Counted from the first letter of the stretch, positions 26,205 to 36,961 are shown. The stretch is 64,000 bases of DNA from an uncultured Prevotella sp. (GCA_900315835.1 ONAR01000008.1:31957-95956), one strand, 5' to 3'. The notes: generated by a model not told the origin, from the letters alone. A program made the numbers and translations.

Positions 26205-29200
26205 TTATGCCTTCACTGCTTCAGCGGCTACAGGAGCCTCGGGCTCATTGTTCTTGATCTTACCAATGCGCATGTAGGCGATAGGCGATGCAAGGAAGAT
26301 GGAGCTGGCGGTACCCACGAACACACCGACGATCATTGCGAACGAGAAGCTGCGGATAGAGTCGCCGCCAAGGATGAAGATGGCGAGCAACACGATCAAC
26401 GTACTTACCGACGTGTTGATGGTACGGGCCAAAGTCTCGTTGATAGAGTCGTTGAAGATCTTCTGTTTGTCTCCCTTCGGATGGAGGCGGAGGTTCTCAC
26501 GGATACGGTCGAACACCACCACGGAGTCGTTGATGTCGTAACCGATCACCGTCAGGATAGCACCGATGAACGTCTGGTCAATCTCGAGCGAGAAGCCAAT
26601 CCAGCCGTAGCACAGTGAGAACAGGCCGATCACCATGGTCGTATCGATGGCCAGAGCGGCAATAGCACCGATAGAGAAGCCGAGGTTGCGGAAGCGCAGC
26701 AAGATGTAGAGGAAGATGAAGAACAGGGCCAAGCCAACGCTGATGAAGGCATTGCGCGTGATGTCCTTAGCCACCGACGGACCCACCTTCGACGAACTGA
26801 TGATAGAGCCACCCTCGCGGATATCCGGGTTCTTGAAGGCATTCACATCGGCCTGGCTGACGAAGTTGCCCTTCTTCAAAGCCGTATAGAGAATGGTCTC
26901 AGCCTTGTCGTCCTCAGCAGGATTGTTGCTGTCAATATTCCAGTTGGTGGTCACACGGATGGTCTTACCGTCGGTACCGAGGGCGATGACGTTGGTCGTA
27001 GCCACCTTACCGGCATCAGGACCGGTGGTGTTGACGAAGGCATTGCCCAATACCGTACGAACATCCTCCACAGGAACCGACTTGTTAAGCGTCACCACAT
27101 AGTTGCGGCCACCAGTGAAGTCGATACCGCGGCTCAGGCCACGCACACCGAAGCTCACGATGCAGATGGCAATGCAGATGCCATACACGGTGAAGCTCTT
27201 CTTATACATTGACATGAAGGGATAGTTGGTACCCTGCATCATGTTCTTGGAAATCTTGGTGTCGAACTTCAGATGCATCCACTTACCGTGGTTGAGCTTG
27301 TACTCATAGAGCAGACGGGTGAGGAACACAGCCGAGAAGAACGAGCAGACGATACCGATGATCCAGGTCGTAGCGAAGCCGCGGATAGGACCGGTACCGA
27401 CAACGAGCAGGATGACACCTGTAATCAATGAGGTGAGGTTGGAGTCGAAGATGGCCGAGAAGGCGTTTTTGTAACCGGCCTCGATGGCCTGCTTCATGCC
27501 CTTGCCGGCCCGCAGCTCTTCCTTGATGCGCTCATAGATAAGCACGTTGGCGTCAACAGCGGTACCCAACGACAGCACCATACCGGCGATACCACTCATG
27601 GTAAGGGCAGCCTGGAACGAGGTGAGGATACCGAGCGTGAAGAATACGTTGATGATCAGAGCACCGACGGCGATAGAGCCGGGGATGATGTTGAAGATGA
27701 CCAACATGTAGATAATCAACAGGATGAAGGCCACGATGAACGAGACGATACCCTGCTGGATGGACTGTGCGCCGAGGGTAGGACCGACCACCTCCTCCTG
27801 CACGATGTGTGCGGGAGCCGGCATGCGGCCTGACTTCAAGGTGTTGGCCAGGTCCTTGGTGTCCTGAATGGTGAAGTTGCCGCTGATGGAGCTCTGTCCG
27901 CCGCTGATCTCTCCGTTCACACGGGGAGCTGAATACACCACGCCGTCGAGCACGATGGCGATGGCCTTACCCACGTTGGCCTTGGTCAGCTCAGCCCATT
28001 TGCGGGCACCTTCAGAGTTCATGGTCATGCTCACTTCGGGCTGGCCGGTAAGCTGGTTGAATTCGTCCTTGGCATCGGTGATGACATCACCCTCGAGCGG
28101 AGCGCGGCCGTTGGTCGTGGTAACCTTCAGGGCGTGCAGCTCGAAGATGTTCTTGGCCTGAATGCCGTCGGCGGGCTTGGCGCTCCAGAGCAGCTTCAGG
28201 TCGGAAGGCAGCACCTGCTTGGCCAACGGACTATAGATAATCTTGTTGATGGCGGCAGTATCGCGGACGCTTGCATAACCGCAGACGCTCAGGCCCTGAC
28301 CTGTGGTCTGCAGCATGGCGAGCAGCGGGTGCAGCTTCTTGGCCTGAGCCAGCTGGTCGTCGGGCGTAGTCTTGATGTCCTGCTTCTTGTCGCCCTTGAG
28401 CTGAAACTTGGGCTTGGCGTTCTTGGCGGCCTTCACCTCCTTGTCGGCCTCGGCCTTGGCCAATTTTGCCTCTTTACTGACGGCGGCGCTGTCCTTGACC
28501 GACGTGGTATCCTGGTCGCCGTTGGCCAGACGCTGGTCGAGCTGCTGCAGATAGGGCAGCACCTCGTCGGCGTTGTAGGTCTCCCAGAATTCGAGGTTGG
28601 CAGAACCCTGCAGCAGCTTACGCATGCGCTCGGGCTCGCGGATACCAGGCATCTCAACGCTAATACGGCCCTCGGCGCCCTGCACCTTCTGGATGTTGGG
28701 CTGCACCACGCCGAACTGGTCGATACGTGTGCGGACCACATTGAATGAGTTGTCGATGGCGGCGCTCACTTCCTGGCGCAGCACCTTCTCCACCTCAGCG
28801 TCGCTGCTGGTCGGTGAAACCTTACCCTGCAGCTCAGAGGTAGCGAACACCTCGGCGAGGTTGTGGCCGGGAGCGTTCTTGTGGTAAGCATTGATGAAAA
28901 GCGTGATGAAGTCGCCCTGCGTGGCTTGCTGCTCCTTACGGGCTTCGGCCATTGAACGGGTGAAGGCGATGTCGGTCTTGTGGTCAGCAAGATTTTCCAC
29001 CACATCGGGTACAGAGATTTCCAAAATGACATTCATACCGCCTTTCAGGTCCAGACCCAGACCAATCTGCGTTTCCAAGCACTTCTGGTAGCTGTAGATG
29101 CCCAGATACTTCACAGAGTCCTTATAGTCCTGCTGTGCAATAGGGTCCTTCAGCTTTGCAGCCTGACTGTCATAATAGCTTGTGGCAATCGGGAATGACA

Positions 29201-29264
29201 AATAGAAGATGCTCACGAGCGTCAGAAGAACGGCTGTCGTGATAACAATTCCTTTGTTTTGCAT
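26205..29264 (-). CDS. secDF: Protein translocase subunits SecD and SecF fused
   Basis: Uses the proton-motive force to complete Sec-dependent export. The SecD half (about 1-620) has a signal anchor, a large periplasmic P1 domain with GLDLKGGMNV (about 72-81) and five membrane helices with GTAVDANVLIYERIKEE. The SecF half (about 690-1000) has GIDFTGGRNYVV and DINDSVVVFDRIREN. A Lys/Ala-rich insertion near residues 265-310 is low-complexity. A 1,019-residue SecDF fusion is the normal Bacteroidetes form. A TAACTTTG -7 element lies at 29336-29343 (minus), about 72 nt upstream. Confidence 0.97.
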   Translation of the reverse strand: MQNKGIVITTAVLLTLVSIFYLSFPIATSYYDSQAAKLKDPIAQQDYKDSVKYLGIYSYQKCLETQIGLGLDLKGGMNVILEISVPDVVENLADHKTDIAFTRSMAEARKEQQATQGDFITLFINAYHKNAPGHNLAEVFATSELQGKVSPTSSDAEVEKVLRQEVSAAIDNSFNVVRTRIDQFGVVQPNIQKVQGAEGRISVEMPGIREPERMRKLLQGSANLEFWETYNADEVLPYLQQLDQRLANGDQDTTSVKDSAAVSKEAKLAKAEADKEVKAAKNAKPKFQLKGDKKQDIKTTPDDQLAQAKKLHPLLAMLQTTGQGLSVCGYASVRDTAAINKIIYSPLAKQVLPSDLKLLWSAKPADGIQAKNIFELHALKVTTTNGRAPLEGDVITDAKDEFNQLTGQPEVSMTMNSEGARKWAELTKANVGKAIAIVLDGVVYSAPRVNGEISGGQSSISGNFTIQDTKDLANTLKSGRMPAPAHIVQEEVVGPTLGAQSIQQGIVSFIVAFILLIIYMLVIFNIIPGSIAVGALIINVFFTLGILTSFQAALTMSGIAGMVLSLGTAVDANVLIYERIKEELRAGKGMKQAIEAGYKNAFSAIFDSNLTSLITGVILLVVGTGPIRGFATTWIIGIVCSFFSAVFLTRLLYEYKLNHGKWMHLKFDTKISKNMMQGTNYPFMSMYKKSFTVYGICIAICIVSFGVRGLSRGIDFTGGRNYVVTLNKSVPVEDVRTVLGNAFVNTTGPDAGKVATTNVIALGTDGKTIRVTTNWNIDSNNPAEDDKAETILYTALKKGNFVSQADVNAFKNPDIREGGSIISSSKVGPSVAKDITRNAFISVGLALFFIFLYILLRFRNLGFSIGAIAALAIDTTMVIGLFSLCYGWIGFSLEIDQTFIGAILTVIGYDINDSVVVFDRIRENLRLHPKGDKQKIFNDSINETLARTINTSVSTLIVLLAIFILGGDSIRSFSFAMIVGVFVGTASSIFLASPIAYMRIGKIKNNEPEAPVAAEAVKA

Positions 29265-29435
29265 TTTTGTTTATTAGTTATTTGTTTTATTTGTTGTTTC
29301 TGTCCTTGTGGATAGGCTACTGCATATAATATGTGCAAAGTTAGTCATTTTTTGTTATCTTAGGGAAGGAAAGGCGGTATTTTTACGAAAAAAGGCAAAA
29401 ATGGGACGATACGGCCATTGTAATAGGCTGGTAAT

Positions 29436-29459
29436 GATGCCGGCCACTACACTAATACC
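29436..29459 (-). repeat. Partial REP-like element
   Basis: The half-element GCCGGCCACTACACTAATACC is followed by GCTTATTGTAATA, the same junction seen at other copies. It lies downstream of the EEP-family gene in the usual orientation. Confidence 0.7.
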
Positions 29460-29467
29460 TGCTTATT

Positions 29468-29498
29468 GTAATAAAACCCTCCCCTGGGTGGGGGAGGG
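29468..29498 (-). terminator. Terminator of the EEP-family gene
   Basis: Minus-strand CCCTCCCC/GGGGAGGG stem followed by TTTTATT. A second hairpin with arms CCTCTGAAGCGC overlaps the stop codon at 29521. Confidence 0.8.
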
Positions 29499-29520
29499 TC
29501 CTCTGAAGCGCCACAGCGCT

Positions 29521-30597
29521 TCAGAGGGAGTGGGGCTTCAGCCAGCAGATGATGGGGTAGTGGTCGGACCATTTGATGGATTTATCCACTTGGCAGGCGT
29601 AAGGCGTGAAGTGGTGTGAGCAGAGAATATTGTCGATGCGCACATAGAATCCCGAATAGTGGTAGCTGATGCCCGGACCGTTGGCCGTGGCAATATAGCA
29701 GTCGGTCAGATTCTTCGCGATGGTGCGGTGGACATAGGAGATGGGGGAGTCGTTGAAGTCGCCGCAGACAATCATCGGAGTACCTGCGTGGTAAGACATG
29801 TAGCGGGCCACGGCATCGGCTTGCGGCGCCCGGCGCTTGGTCTGCTGCCCGAGATGGCCGATGAGCCATTTCGACGTGGCGGTGGCGGTATCCGACTCCA
29901 GCTCACCCTTGATAAGGTCCTTGAACTTCTGTTTCTCCTCTTTGCTCAGTGCGGTGGTCTCGAGATGATTGTTGATGACAATCACCCCGCGCCCGTTGAC
30001 GCTGATTTTATAGGCCACGCTCATGTTGCCTTTCGATTGATAGTCAATACGTTCGCGCGATAGGATAGGGTACTTGCTGAAGAGGGTCATGTAGTCCTGC
30101 TTATGCTTCGACGAGGCCTTATAAGGGTAGAGGTGGCCCACAATAGAGTCGATGACGGCCTGTCCGATGCCGTTGGGCTGCGACTCCTGCAAGCAGACGA
30201 TGTCGGCCTTCTGCCGGGCGATGTACTTCAGTATCTCGTCGCGGGTGTCCACCGGGCCCCAGCCGGTATAGTTGAGCACGTTGTACGACAGCACCTTGAT
30301 GCTGCCCTTCGGCGGATCCTGGGGAATGTTGACCGGACAGTAGGTGCGCACAGGCCCGTAGCAGACGATGAAGCCAAGGAAGGGAATGAGCGCGTAGCGT
30401 GGCTTGATGAGCAGCCAGAAGACTAAAAAGAGGATGTTGATGACGAGCAGTCCGGGAAAAACCAGTCCGATATTGCTCAGTCGGGGGAATTGCTCAGGAT
30501 TGAGCATGTCGGCATGACCCACAAGCAGCATGATGAGGATGGAGGCCACATTGGCTCCGGCCAGCATCTGAAAGGTTATCTTGGACAGCTGTTTCAT
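29521..30597 (-). CDS. Membrane-anchored endonuclease/exonuclease/phosphatase-family protein
   Basis: 358 residues. Three N-terminal membrane helices (about 10-85) are followed by an EEP-fold domain (about 100-355). Motifs are KVLSYNVLNY (Asn metal ligand), CLQESQ (Glu), NNHLETT, CGDFNDSP (Asp/Asn) and WSDHYPI with the terminal Asp-His pair. The catalytic set is complete, so it is probably a phosphodiesterase acting outside the membrane on lipid, nucleotide or DNA; the substrate cannot be told. It is followed on the same strand by secDF. Confidence 0.88.
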   Translation of the reverse strand: MKQLSKITFQMLAGANVASILIMLLVGHADMLNPEQFPRLSNIGLVFPGLLVINILFLVFWLLIKPRYALIPFLGFIVCYGPVRTYCPVNIPQDPPKGSIKVLSYNVLNYTGWGPVDTRDEILKYIARQKADIVCLQESQPNGIGQAVIDSIVGHLYPYKASSKHKQDYMTLFSKYPILSRERIDYQSKGNMSVAYKISVNGRGVIVINNHLETTALSKEEKQKFKDLIKGELESDTATATSKWLIGHLGQQTKRRAPQADAVARYMSYHAGTPMIVCGDFNDSPISYVHRTIAKNLTDCYIATANGPGISYHYSGFYVRIDNILCSHHFTPYACQVDKSIKWSDHYPIICWLKPHSL

Positions 30598-30632
30598 TAC
30601 GATTGATGGCTAAGCCCTACGCTCGTGGGCGC

Positions 30633-31565
30633 CTATTTCTTGCCTTGGTCAAAGAGCGTCTGCTTCTCTTCCTTGGTCAGACTGTCGTAGCCGCTCTTGC
30701 GTATCTTGTCGAGGATGCGGTCAATCTCCTCCTGCGAGGCCTGCTGACGGGCGTTGTAGTCCCAGTCGGCGTTATGGTCCTGCCAACGGTCGTCGTTGCC
30801 CTGCCAACGGTCATTCCGTCGATGCGATCCGCGTTTCTGCTCCCATTTGTTCTTCATCGAATTGAAGAATTGCATACCGCCCTGCATGCCATAGCCGCCG
30901 TAAGGGTGCTTCTGCCAGTAACGGATGAGGAAGAAGCCGAAGATCATGCCGCCGAGGTGGGCGATGTGGGCCACCTGGTCGCCGGGCGTGGCCAGCGCCG
31001 AGAACAGCTCGATGGCGATGGAGCCCATCACCATCCACTTGGCCTTGATGGGCACGGGGATGGGAATGATGAACATCTTCTCCTCGGGAAACATCATGCC
31101 GAAAGCCAGCAGCAGGCTGTAGATGGCGCCGGAGGCCCCGACGGTGGTCAGGTCATTGAGCTTGACGGCGCTCTCTCGCATCGCCGTGAAGGCCTCAAGA
31201 AAGCCCACAGGCTGGCTGAAGCCGAACAGCCAGACGTAGACGAACTGGGCTATCTCCTGCATGATGCCGGCGCCGATGCCGCAGAAAATGTAATAAAAAA
31301 TGAAGCGCTTCGGACCCCATACGCGCTCCATCACCGCGCCGAACATCCAAAGCATAAACATGTTGAGGATGATATGCTCCCATCCACCATGCATGAACAT
31401 ATAGGTGACGAGCTGGAAAACGTGGAAGTCCTGCGCCATGAAGAAGTGCAGACCACACAAGCTGTTGAGGTCGACAATGTTCATCTGACGCAACACCAGC
31501 ATCGCGATGAATGCAAGGAAATTAATGATGAGCAGGTTGCGGGTAACGACCGGTATTCTGAACAT
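30633..31565 (-). CDS. Rhomboid-family intramembrane serine protease
   Basis: Cleaves transmembrane substrates within the bilayer. Six membrane helices, the L1-loop motif MHGGWEHIILNMFMLW (His/Asn near 59-71), catalytic Ser145 in GASGAIY and His203 in AHLGGMIFGF. The last ~75 residues are a cytoplasmic polar tail with Trp/Asp/Arg repeats (WQGNDDRWQ). It is the likely first gene of a minus-strand pair with the EEP-family gene 36 nt downstream. A divergent promoter region separates it from HU. Confidence 0.93.
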   Translation of the reverse strand: MFRIPVVTRNLLIINFLAFIAMLVLRQMNIVDLNSLCGLHFFMAQDFHVFQLVTYMFMHGGWEHIILNMFMLWMFGAVMERVWGPKRFIFYYIFCGIGAGIMQEIAQFVYVWLFGFSQPVGFLEAFTAMRESAVKLNDLTTVGASGAIYSLLLAFGMMFPEEKMFIIPIPVPIKAKWMVMGSIAIELFSALATPGDQVAHIAHLGGMIFGFFLIRYWQKHPYGGYGMQGGMQFFNSMKNKWEQKRGSHRRNDRWQGNDDRWQDHNADWDYNARQQASQEEIDRILDKIRKSGYDSLTKEEKQTLFDQGKK

Positions 31566-31718
31566 AACTGTAAAGCCTTCTAACGATGATTAATCAACTG
31601 CCACGCCAACGGCGTGCTTAAACGCTGCAAAATTACGAAAAAAAGTACGTTATACGGCTATAAAACGAGCGTTTTACCACTTTTTTTGCCTTGTGAAGAT
31701 GATTTTCCCATTTTTTTG

Positions 31719-31749
31719 TTTGTACTATGAAACATTTGACTTATATTTG
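31719..31749 (+). promoter_or_regulatory. Promoter of the HU gene
   Basis: A perfect Bacteroidetes sigma-ABfr-type match: TTTG (31719-31722), 19 nt, TATATTTG (31742-31749). The leader is about 55 nt and AT-rich. Confidence 0.85.
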
Positions 31750-31806
31750 TCGGGAATTAAGACGTAGCTTATTCAATATTTTATTAACTACATAATTATT
31801 ACAACT

Positions 31807-32082
31807 ATGACTAAAGCAGAATTAGTAAAGAAGATTGCTGAAAAGGCTGAGTTCACCAATGCAGAGGCTAAGAAGGCCCTGGACGCTACTGTTGATGCAC
31901 TGAAGGACGCACTGGCTGCCGGTGAGAAGGTTCAGCTCGTTGGCTTCGGCACATTCGCCGTGGCTGAGCGCCCCGCCCGCGAAGGTATCAACCCCGCAAC
32001 CCGCGAGAAGATTTCTATCCCTGCAAAGAAGGTTGCTAAGTTCAAGGCTGGTGCTGAACTCGACAAGCTCGTGAACGAATAA
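31807..32082 (+). CDS. HU-family nucleoid DNA-binding protein
   Basis: 91 residues, the standard HU length. MTKAELVKKIAEKA, then GFGTFAVAERPAREGINPATREKISIPAKKVAKFKAG includes the DNA-bending beta-arm with the conserved Asn-Pro. Bends and packages DNA as a dimer. It is monocistronic, with a strong promoter and a strong terminator. Codon use is markedly biased, as expected for a highly expressed gene. Confidence 0.97.
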   Translation: MTKAELVKKIAEKAEFTNAEAKKALDATVDALKDALAAGEKVQLVGFGTFAVAERPAREGINPATREKISIPAKKVAKFKAGAELDKLVNE

Positions 32083-32109
32083 TGTAAGCTTTTTTCGCAA
32101 TATGATAAC

Positions 32110-32143
32110 AAAGGTGCACTGCGCTCGGTGCACCTTTATTTTT
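32110..32143 (+). terminator. Terminator of the HU gene
   Basis: The 10-bp perfect stem AAAGGTGCAC / GTGCACCTTT (32110-32119 with 32128-32137) is followed by ATTTTTT. Confidence 0.9.
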
Positions 32144-32207
32144 TGGTCGCGGTGGCCGGAACAACGTTTTTTAATGCCTTTTATTTTCCTATTGCAGAAA
32201 AGCGTTG

Positions 32208-32215
32208 TAACTTTG
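32208..32215 (+). promoter_or_regulatory. -7 element of the DUF4294 gene, probably leaderless
   Basis: TAACTTTG ends 6 nt before the ATG at 32222, about where transcription would begin. The -33 half is weak. Confidence 0.55.
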
Positions 32216-32221
32216 CATCGT

Positions 32222-32872
32222 ATGAGAAAGTTGAAGAATATTGCCCTCCTGTTGTGCTTATTGACCTTCCATCTCACCATCAATGCACAAAGCAATCAGA
32301 CCGGCCATATCAATCCCGAGGATAGGGAAGTGGATATGGACGACCCCACCTTTATTCCCATGGTGAAAGTGGGCAAGGTGCTGCAAGGCAAGGACTCCAT
32401 ACAGTATGTTGAGCTCAACAATATCTGGGTTTACCCGCAGCCCGTCTTCAAGAACGACAAACAGCGGATGGCCTACAACCGGTTGGTGTATAATGTGAAG
32501 AAGGTGCTGCCTATCGCCAAGGAGGTGAACCGCATCATCATCGAGACCGGCGACTATCTTGAGCTGTTGCCCAATAAGAAGGCCAAGGATGAACACATGA
32601 AGCTCGTCGAGGCCAGTATCATGAAGGAGTACAAGCCGCGCATGAAGAAGCTCACCTACTCACAGGGCAAGCTGCTCATCAAGCTGGTCTACCGCGAGTG
32701 CAACAGCTCGAGTTATCAGCTCATCCAGGCATTCCTTGGCCCCATCCGTGCCGGCTTCTACCAGGCTTTTGCCTGGGTGTTTGGTGCCAGCTTGAAGAAA
32801 AAATACGACCCCAACGGCGTCGACCGACTCACCGAGCGCGTGGTCAGAATGGTCGAGGCAGGCCAGCTGTGA
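32222..32872 (+). CDS. DUF4294 domain protein, secreted
   Basis: 216 residues from MRKLKNIALL, with a signal peptide ending INAQ (about residue 21). The reading frame extends upstream to 32102 but that part would lie within the HU terminator, so the shorter start is chosen. The DUF4294 core is VELNNIWVYPQPVFKNDKQ, ...YNVKKVLPIAKEVNRI and KKLTYSQGKLLIKLVYRECNSSSYQLI. Function is unknown; the family is periplasmic and largely restricted to Bacteroidetes. Confidence 0.85.
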   Translation: MRKLKNIALLLCLLTFHLTINAQSNQTGHINPEDREVDMDDPTFIPMVKVGKVLQGKDSIQYVELNNIWVYPQPVFKNDKQRMAYNRLVYNVKKVLPIAKEVNRIIIETGDYLELLPNKKAKDEHMKLVEASIMKEYKPRMKKLTYSQGKLLIKLVYRECNSSSYQLIQAFLGPIRAGFYQAFAWVFGASLKKKYDPNGVDRLTERVVRMVEAGQL

Positions 32873-32930
32873 GGCCATACGGGGGTAGGGCATCGTCATT
32901 GTTAATGCACTACCGGCGGACGGTGGCCGG

Positions 32931-32957
32931 CACCAGGCCGGCCACTACACTAATACC
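32931..32957. repeat. REP-like element between DUF4294 gene and leuS
   Basis: GGTGGCCGGC/ACCAGGCCGGCCACTACACTAATACC. The inner palindrome is symmetric, but the outer flanks run opposite to the usual gene-sense orientation. This is the main exception in the family. Confidence 0.8.
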
Positions 32958-33020
32958 AGGCATACCGCCAATACCAGCTACTTTTTTCCTTATTTCTGCC
33001 TCTATCGTTTAAAGATTTTG

Positions 33021-33028
33021 TATCTTTG
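33021..33028 (+). promoter_or_regulatory. -7 element of leuS
   Basis: TATCTTTG, 45 nt before the start codon. No clear -33 TTTG. Confidence 0.55.
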
Positions 33029-33073
33029 CACCATATTATATAACAACTCGTTTTATATCACGCTTTTTATACA

Positions 33074-35953
33074 ATGGACTACAAATTCCAAGAGATTGAG
33101 AAGAAATGGCAAAAGCAATGGGTCGATGACCAGACCTACAAGGTAACGGAAGACAAGACCCGCCCGAAATACTATGTGCTCAACATGTTCCCCTATCCCT
33201 CAGGGGCCGGACTGCACGTAGGCCATCCCTTAGGCTACATCGCCAGCGACATCTATGCCCGCTACAAGCGCCTGAAGGGTTTCAACGTGCTCAATCCCAT
33301 GGGCTACGACGCCTACGGTCTGCCCGCAGAGCAATACGCCATCAAGACCGGTCAGCACCCCGCCATCACCACCGAACAGAATATCGCCCACTACCGCGAG
33401 CAGCTCGACAAGATTGGCTTCTCGTTTGACTGGGACCGCGAAGTACGCACCTGCGACCCGAAATACTACCACTGGACACAGTGGGCCTTCGAGAAGATGT
33501 TCAACTCCTACTACGACAACCGTCTGAAGAAGGCGCAGCCCATCGAACAGCTCATTGCTCACTTTGAGCAGCAGGGCACCGAAGACCTTGACGTGGCGCA
33601 GACCGACGAGACCCTCAGCTTCACCGCTGACGAGTGGAAGGCTATGGACGACAAGCAGAAGAGCGACACACTGATGAACTACCGCATTGCCTACAAGGGC
33701 GAGACGATGGTCAACTGGTGCGCCGGACTGGGCACCGTGCTGGCCAACGACGAGGTGGTCGAAGGCGTGAGTGTGCGCGGCGGCTTCCCCGTGGTGCAGA
33801 AGAAGATGAGCCAGTGGTGCCTGCGCGTGTCGGCTTACGCCCAGCGACTGCTCGACGGCCTCGACACCATTCAGTGGAGCGACTCCATCACCGAGACGCA
33901 GAAAAACTGGATTGGCCGCTCTGAGGGTACCGAGGTGGTGTTCACCAGCCTTACTCCCGACGGCGACAAGGAGCGCGAGGGTCATTTCACCATCTTCACC
34001 ACCCGCGCCGATACAATGTTCGGCGTCACCTTCATGGTGCTGGCCCCCGAGAGCGAGCTGGTGCCCGAGCTGACCTCAGCCGACCAGAAAGCCGAGGTGG
34101 ATAAGTACCTCGACTATGTGAAGAGCCGCACCGAACTCGACCGCATGTCTGATCACCGCGTGACCGGTGTGTTCAGCGGCAGCTACGCCGTCAATCCCTT
34201 CACGGGTGACCGCATCCCCATCTGGATTTCAGAATATGTGTTGGCTGGCTACGGCACCGGCGCCATCATGGCAGTGCCGGCTCACGACAGCCGCGACTAC
34301 GCCTTCGCCAAGCACTTCAATCTGCCCATCATCCCGCTCATCGAGGGCGCCGACGTGTCAGAGGAGAGCTTCGACGCCAAGGAGGGCATCGTGATGAACT
34401 CACCGCGTGAGGGTCATCAGAGCATCGACGGCTTCTCGCTCAACGGCTTGACCGTGAAGGAGGCCATCGCCGCCACCAAGCAGTTTGTTACCAAGAAGGG
34501 CATCGGACGCGTCAAGGTGAACTACCGTCTGCGCGACGCCATCTTCTCGCGCCAGCGCTATTGGGGCGAGCCGTTCCCAGTATATTACGACAACGGCATC
34601 CCCAAGATGATTCCCGAGGACTGCCTGCCCGTCGAACTGCCCGAGATTACGGCCTACAAACCCACCGAGGACGGTGAGCCGCCATTGGGCCGCGCCACCA
34701 AGTGGGCATGGGACACCGTCAACAAGAAGGTGGTCGACAACAGCCTCATTGACCAGAAGACCGTATTTCCCATCGACCTCTATACCATGCCTGGCTTCGC
34801 CGGATCGAGCGCCTATTACCTGCGCTATATGGATTCCCACAACGACCATGAGCTGGTCTCGAAGGAGGCCGACGAATACTGGCGCCACGTCGACCTCTAC
34901 GTCGGCGGTACCGAGCACGCCACCGGCCACCTCATCTACAGCCGTTTCTGGAATAAGTTCCTCCACGACTACGGCGTGAGCTGCGAGGAAGAGCCGTTCC
35001 AAAAGCTCATCAATCAGGGCATGATCCAGGGCCGCTCCAACTTCGTCTACCGTGTCAATGAACTGTCGACGGCCGACAAGCCGGTATTCGTCAGTGCCGG
35101 TCTGCGTAAGCAATACAAGGATGTGACACCTATTCACGTGTGGATCAACCTCGTGAAGAACGATATCCTCGACACCGAGGCCTTCAAGCAGTGGAGCCCC
35201 GAGTACAAGAACGCCGAGTTCATCCTTGAGGACGGTAAGTACGTCTGCGGCTGGGCCATCGAGAAGATGTCGAAGTCAATGTACAACGTCGTCAACCCCG
35301 ACGACATCGTGCGCGACTACGGTGCCGATACGCTGCGCCTCTATGAGATGTTCCTCGGCCCCGTCGAGGCATCGAAGCCTTGGGATACCAACGGCATCGA
35401 CGGCTGCTTCCGCTTCCTCAAGAAGCTGTGGGCACTGTTCTGGGATAACCGCTCCGATGCGTTCCTCGTCAACGACGACAAGCCCTCAGCCGAGAGCCTG
35501 AAGAGCATCCACAAGCTCATCAAGAAGGTTTCTGGCGACATCGAGTCGTTCTCCTACAATACCTCCATCTCCGCGTTTATGATCTGCGTCAATGAGCTCG
35601 GCCAGCAGAAATGCCACAGCCGCGCCATCCTCAACGACCTCGTGGTGCTCATCGCACCCTTCACGCCCCACATCGCCGAGGAACTCTGGCATCAGTTGGG
35701 TCATCAGACGACCGTATGCGACGCCCAGTGGCCCACGTGGGATGAGAAATACCTGCAGGAGGACCAGATGCAGATGACCGTCAGCTTCAACGGTAAGGCC
35801 CGCTTCCAGAAGGCTTTCGCCGCCGATGCCGACAAGGACACGATAGAGAAGGAGACTCTGGCCGACGAGCGCTCAGCCAAGTATATCGACGGCAAGCAAA
35901 TTGTCAAGGTCATCGTCGTACCCAAGCGCATCATCAACATCGTTGTGAAATAA
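33074..35953 (+). CDS. leuS: Leucyl-tRNA synthetase
   Basis: Charges tRNA-Leu. Class I signature HVGH in [16 protein letters not shown] (His48-His51), an editing (CP1) domain about 270-480 with [18 protein letters not shown] and [16 protein letters not shown], and KMSKS at residues 731-735. Full length (959); the ~40-residue insertion near 165-205 ([17 protein letters not shown]) is common in Bacteroidetes enzymes. yitT starts 7 nt downstream, so co-transcription is likely. Confidence 0.98.
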   Translation: MDYKFQEIEKKWQKQWVDDQTYKVTEDKTRPKYYVLNMFPYPSGAGLHVGHPLGYIASDIYARYKRLKGFNVLNPMGYDAYGLPAEQYAIKTGQHPAITTEQNIAHYREQLDKIGFSFDWDREVRTCDPKYYHWTQWAFEKMFNSYYDNRLKKAQPIEQLIAHFEQQGTEDLDVAQTDETLSFTADEWKAMDDKQKSDTLMNYRIAYKGETMVNWCAGLGTVLANDEVVEGVSVRGGFPVVQKKMSQWCLRVSAYAQRLLDGLDTIQWSDSITETQKNWIGRSEGTEVVFTSLTPDGDKEREGHFTIFTTRADTMFGVTFMVLAPESELVPELTSADQKAEVDKYLDYVKSRTELDRMSDHRVTGVFSGSYAVNPFTGDRIPIWISEYVLAGYGTGAIMAVPAHDSRDYAFAKHFNLPIIPLIEGADVSEESFDAKEGIVMNSPREGHQSIDGFSLNGLTVKEAIAATKQFVTKKGIGRVKVNYRLRDAIFSRQRYWGEPFPVYYDNGIPKMIPEDCLPVELPEITAYKPTEDGEPPLGRATKWAWDTVNKKVVDNSLIDQKTVFPIDLYTMPGFAGSSAYYLRYMDSHNDHELVSKEADEYWRHVDLYVGGTEHATGHLIYSRFWNKFLHDYGVSCEEEPFQKLINQGMIQGRSNFVYRVNELSTADKPVFVSAGLRKQYKDVTPIHVWINLVKNDILDTEAFKQWSPEYKNAEFILEDGKYVCGWAIEKMSKSMYNVVNPDDIVRDYGADTLRLYEMFLGPVEASKPWDTNGIDGCFRFLKKLWALFWDNRSDAFLVNDDKPSAESLKSIHKLIKKVSGDIESFSYNTSISAFMICVNELGQQKCHSRAILNDLVVLIAPFTPHIAEELWHQLGHQTTVCDAQWPTWDEKYLQEDQMQMTVSFNGKARFQKAFAADADKDTIEKETLADERSAKYIDGKQIVKVIVVPKRIINIVVK

Positions 35954-35960
35954 AGCAGCC

Positions 35961-36956
35961 ATGACCATCGACCATCGTATTGTATGGAATGAGGCCAAGG
36001 ACTATCTTGGCATCACCATGGGCCTGATCATCTACGCCGCCGCCTTCACCGTCTTTCTCATGCCTTATGAGATTGTGACGGGCGGCGTAACGGGTATGTC
36101 AGCCATCATCTACTATGCGACGGGGTTCAAGATTGAGAACACCTACATGATTATCAACCTTGCCCTGCTGGTGGTCGCATTGAAGATACTCGGCATCAAG
36201 TTCATGGTGAAGACCATCTATGCCATCTTCGCGCTGTATTTCCTGTTGAAGTTCGCGCAGATGCTCATGCCCGTCGATGCGGCAGGCCACTACATCAAGA
36301 TCCTTGGTCCCAACCAGGACTTCATGTCGCTGCTCATCGGCTGCTGCTTCACGGGCACTTCGCTGGCCATCGTCTTCATGAACAACGGCTCCACAGGCGG
36401 CACCGACATCATCGCCGCCTGCGTCAACAAGTATCGTGACGTGTCGCTCGGTCAGGTGCTGATGACCATCGACTTCTGCATCATCGGCAGCTGCTTCTTC
36501 TTCCCGCAGTTCGGCGATATCATCGGCCGCTTGCATAAGGTGGTGTTCGGTTTCTGCACCATGGTGGTGGAGAACTTCATGCTCGACCATGTGATGAATG
36601 TCCAGCGCCAGAGCGTACAGTTCATGATCTTCTCGAAGAAGTCGAAGGAGATAGCCCACGCCATCGGCACACAGCTCGACCGCGGCATCACCATCCTCGA
36701 CGGCCACGGCTGGTACACCGGTCAGGAGATGAAAGTGCTGTGTATCCTCGCCCGCAAGCGCGAGAGCTCGACCATCTTCCGTATCATCAAGATGATCGAC
36801 CCCGACGCCTTCGTATCACAGAGCAGCGTCATCGGCGTCTACGGCGAGGGCTTCGACCACGTGAAGATTAAGGTGAAGAAACACCATAAAGACAAAATAA
36901 TGCAACAAATGCCGCCGGAGGTGAATCACACCGCTGACGCCAACAAACAACAATAA
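35961..36956 (+). CDS. YitT-family membrane protein
   Basis: 331 residues: five or six membrane helices (about 15-210), including [22 protein letters not shown] and [20 protein letters not shown], the paired GGxTG-type motifs of YitT/DUF161. A C-terminal DUF2179 soluble domain follows (about 235-310, [27 protein letters not shown]). Transport substrate is unknown. It lies between leuS and rdgB in a tight plus-strand cluster. Confidence 0.9.
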   Translation: MTIDHRIVWNEAKDYLGITMGLIIYAAAFTVFLMPYEIVTGGVTGMSAIIYYATGFKIENTYMIINLALLVVALKILGIKFMVKTIYAIFALYFLLKFAQMLMPVDAAGHYIKILGPNQDFMSLLIGCCFTGTSLAIVFMNNGSTGGTDIIAACVNKYRDVSLGQVLMTIDFCIIGSCFFFPQFGDIIGRLHKVVFGFCTMVVENFMLDHVMNVQRQSVQFMIFSKKSKEIAHAIGTQLDRGITILDGHGWYTGQEMKVLCILARKRESSTIFRIIKMIDPDAFVSQSSVIGVYGEGFDHVKIKVKKHHKDKIMQQMPPEVNHTADANKQQ

Positions 36957-36961
36957 AAGCC

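Noticed and set aside
29581-29605. Further DnaA boxes outside 41.7-42.0 kb
   Set aside because: TTATCCACT here and TTATCCACG near 2219 are single near-matches inside genes, not clusters.
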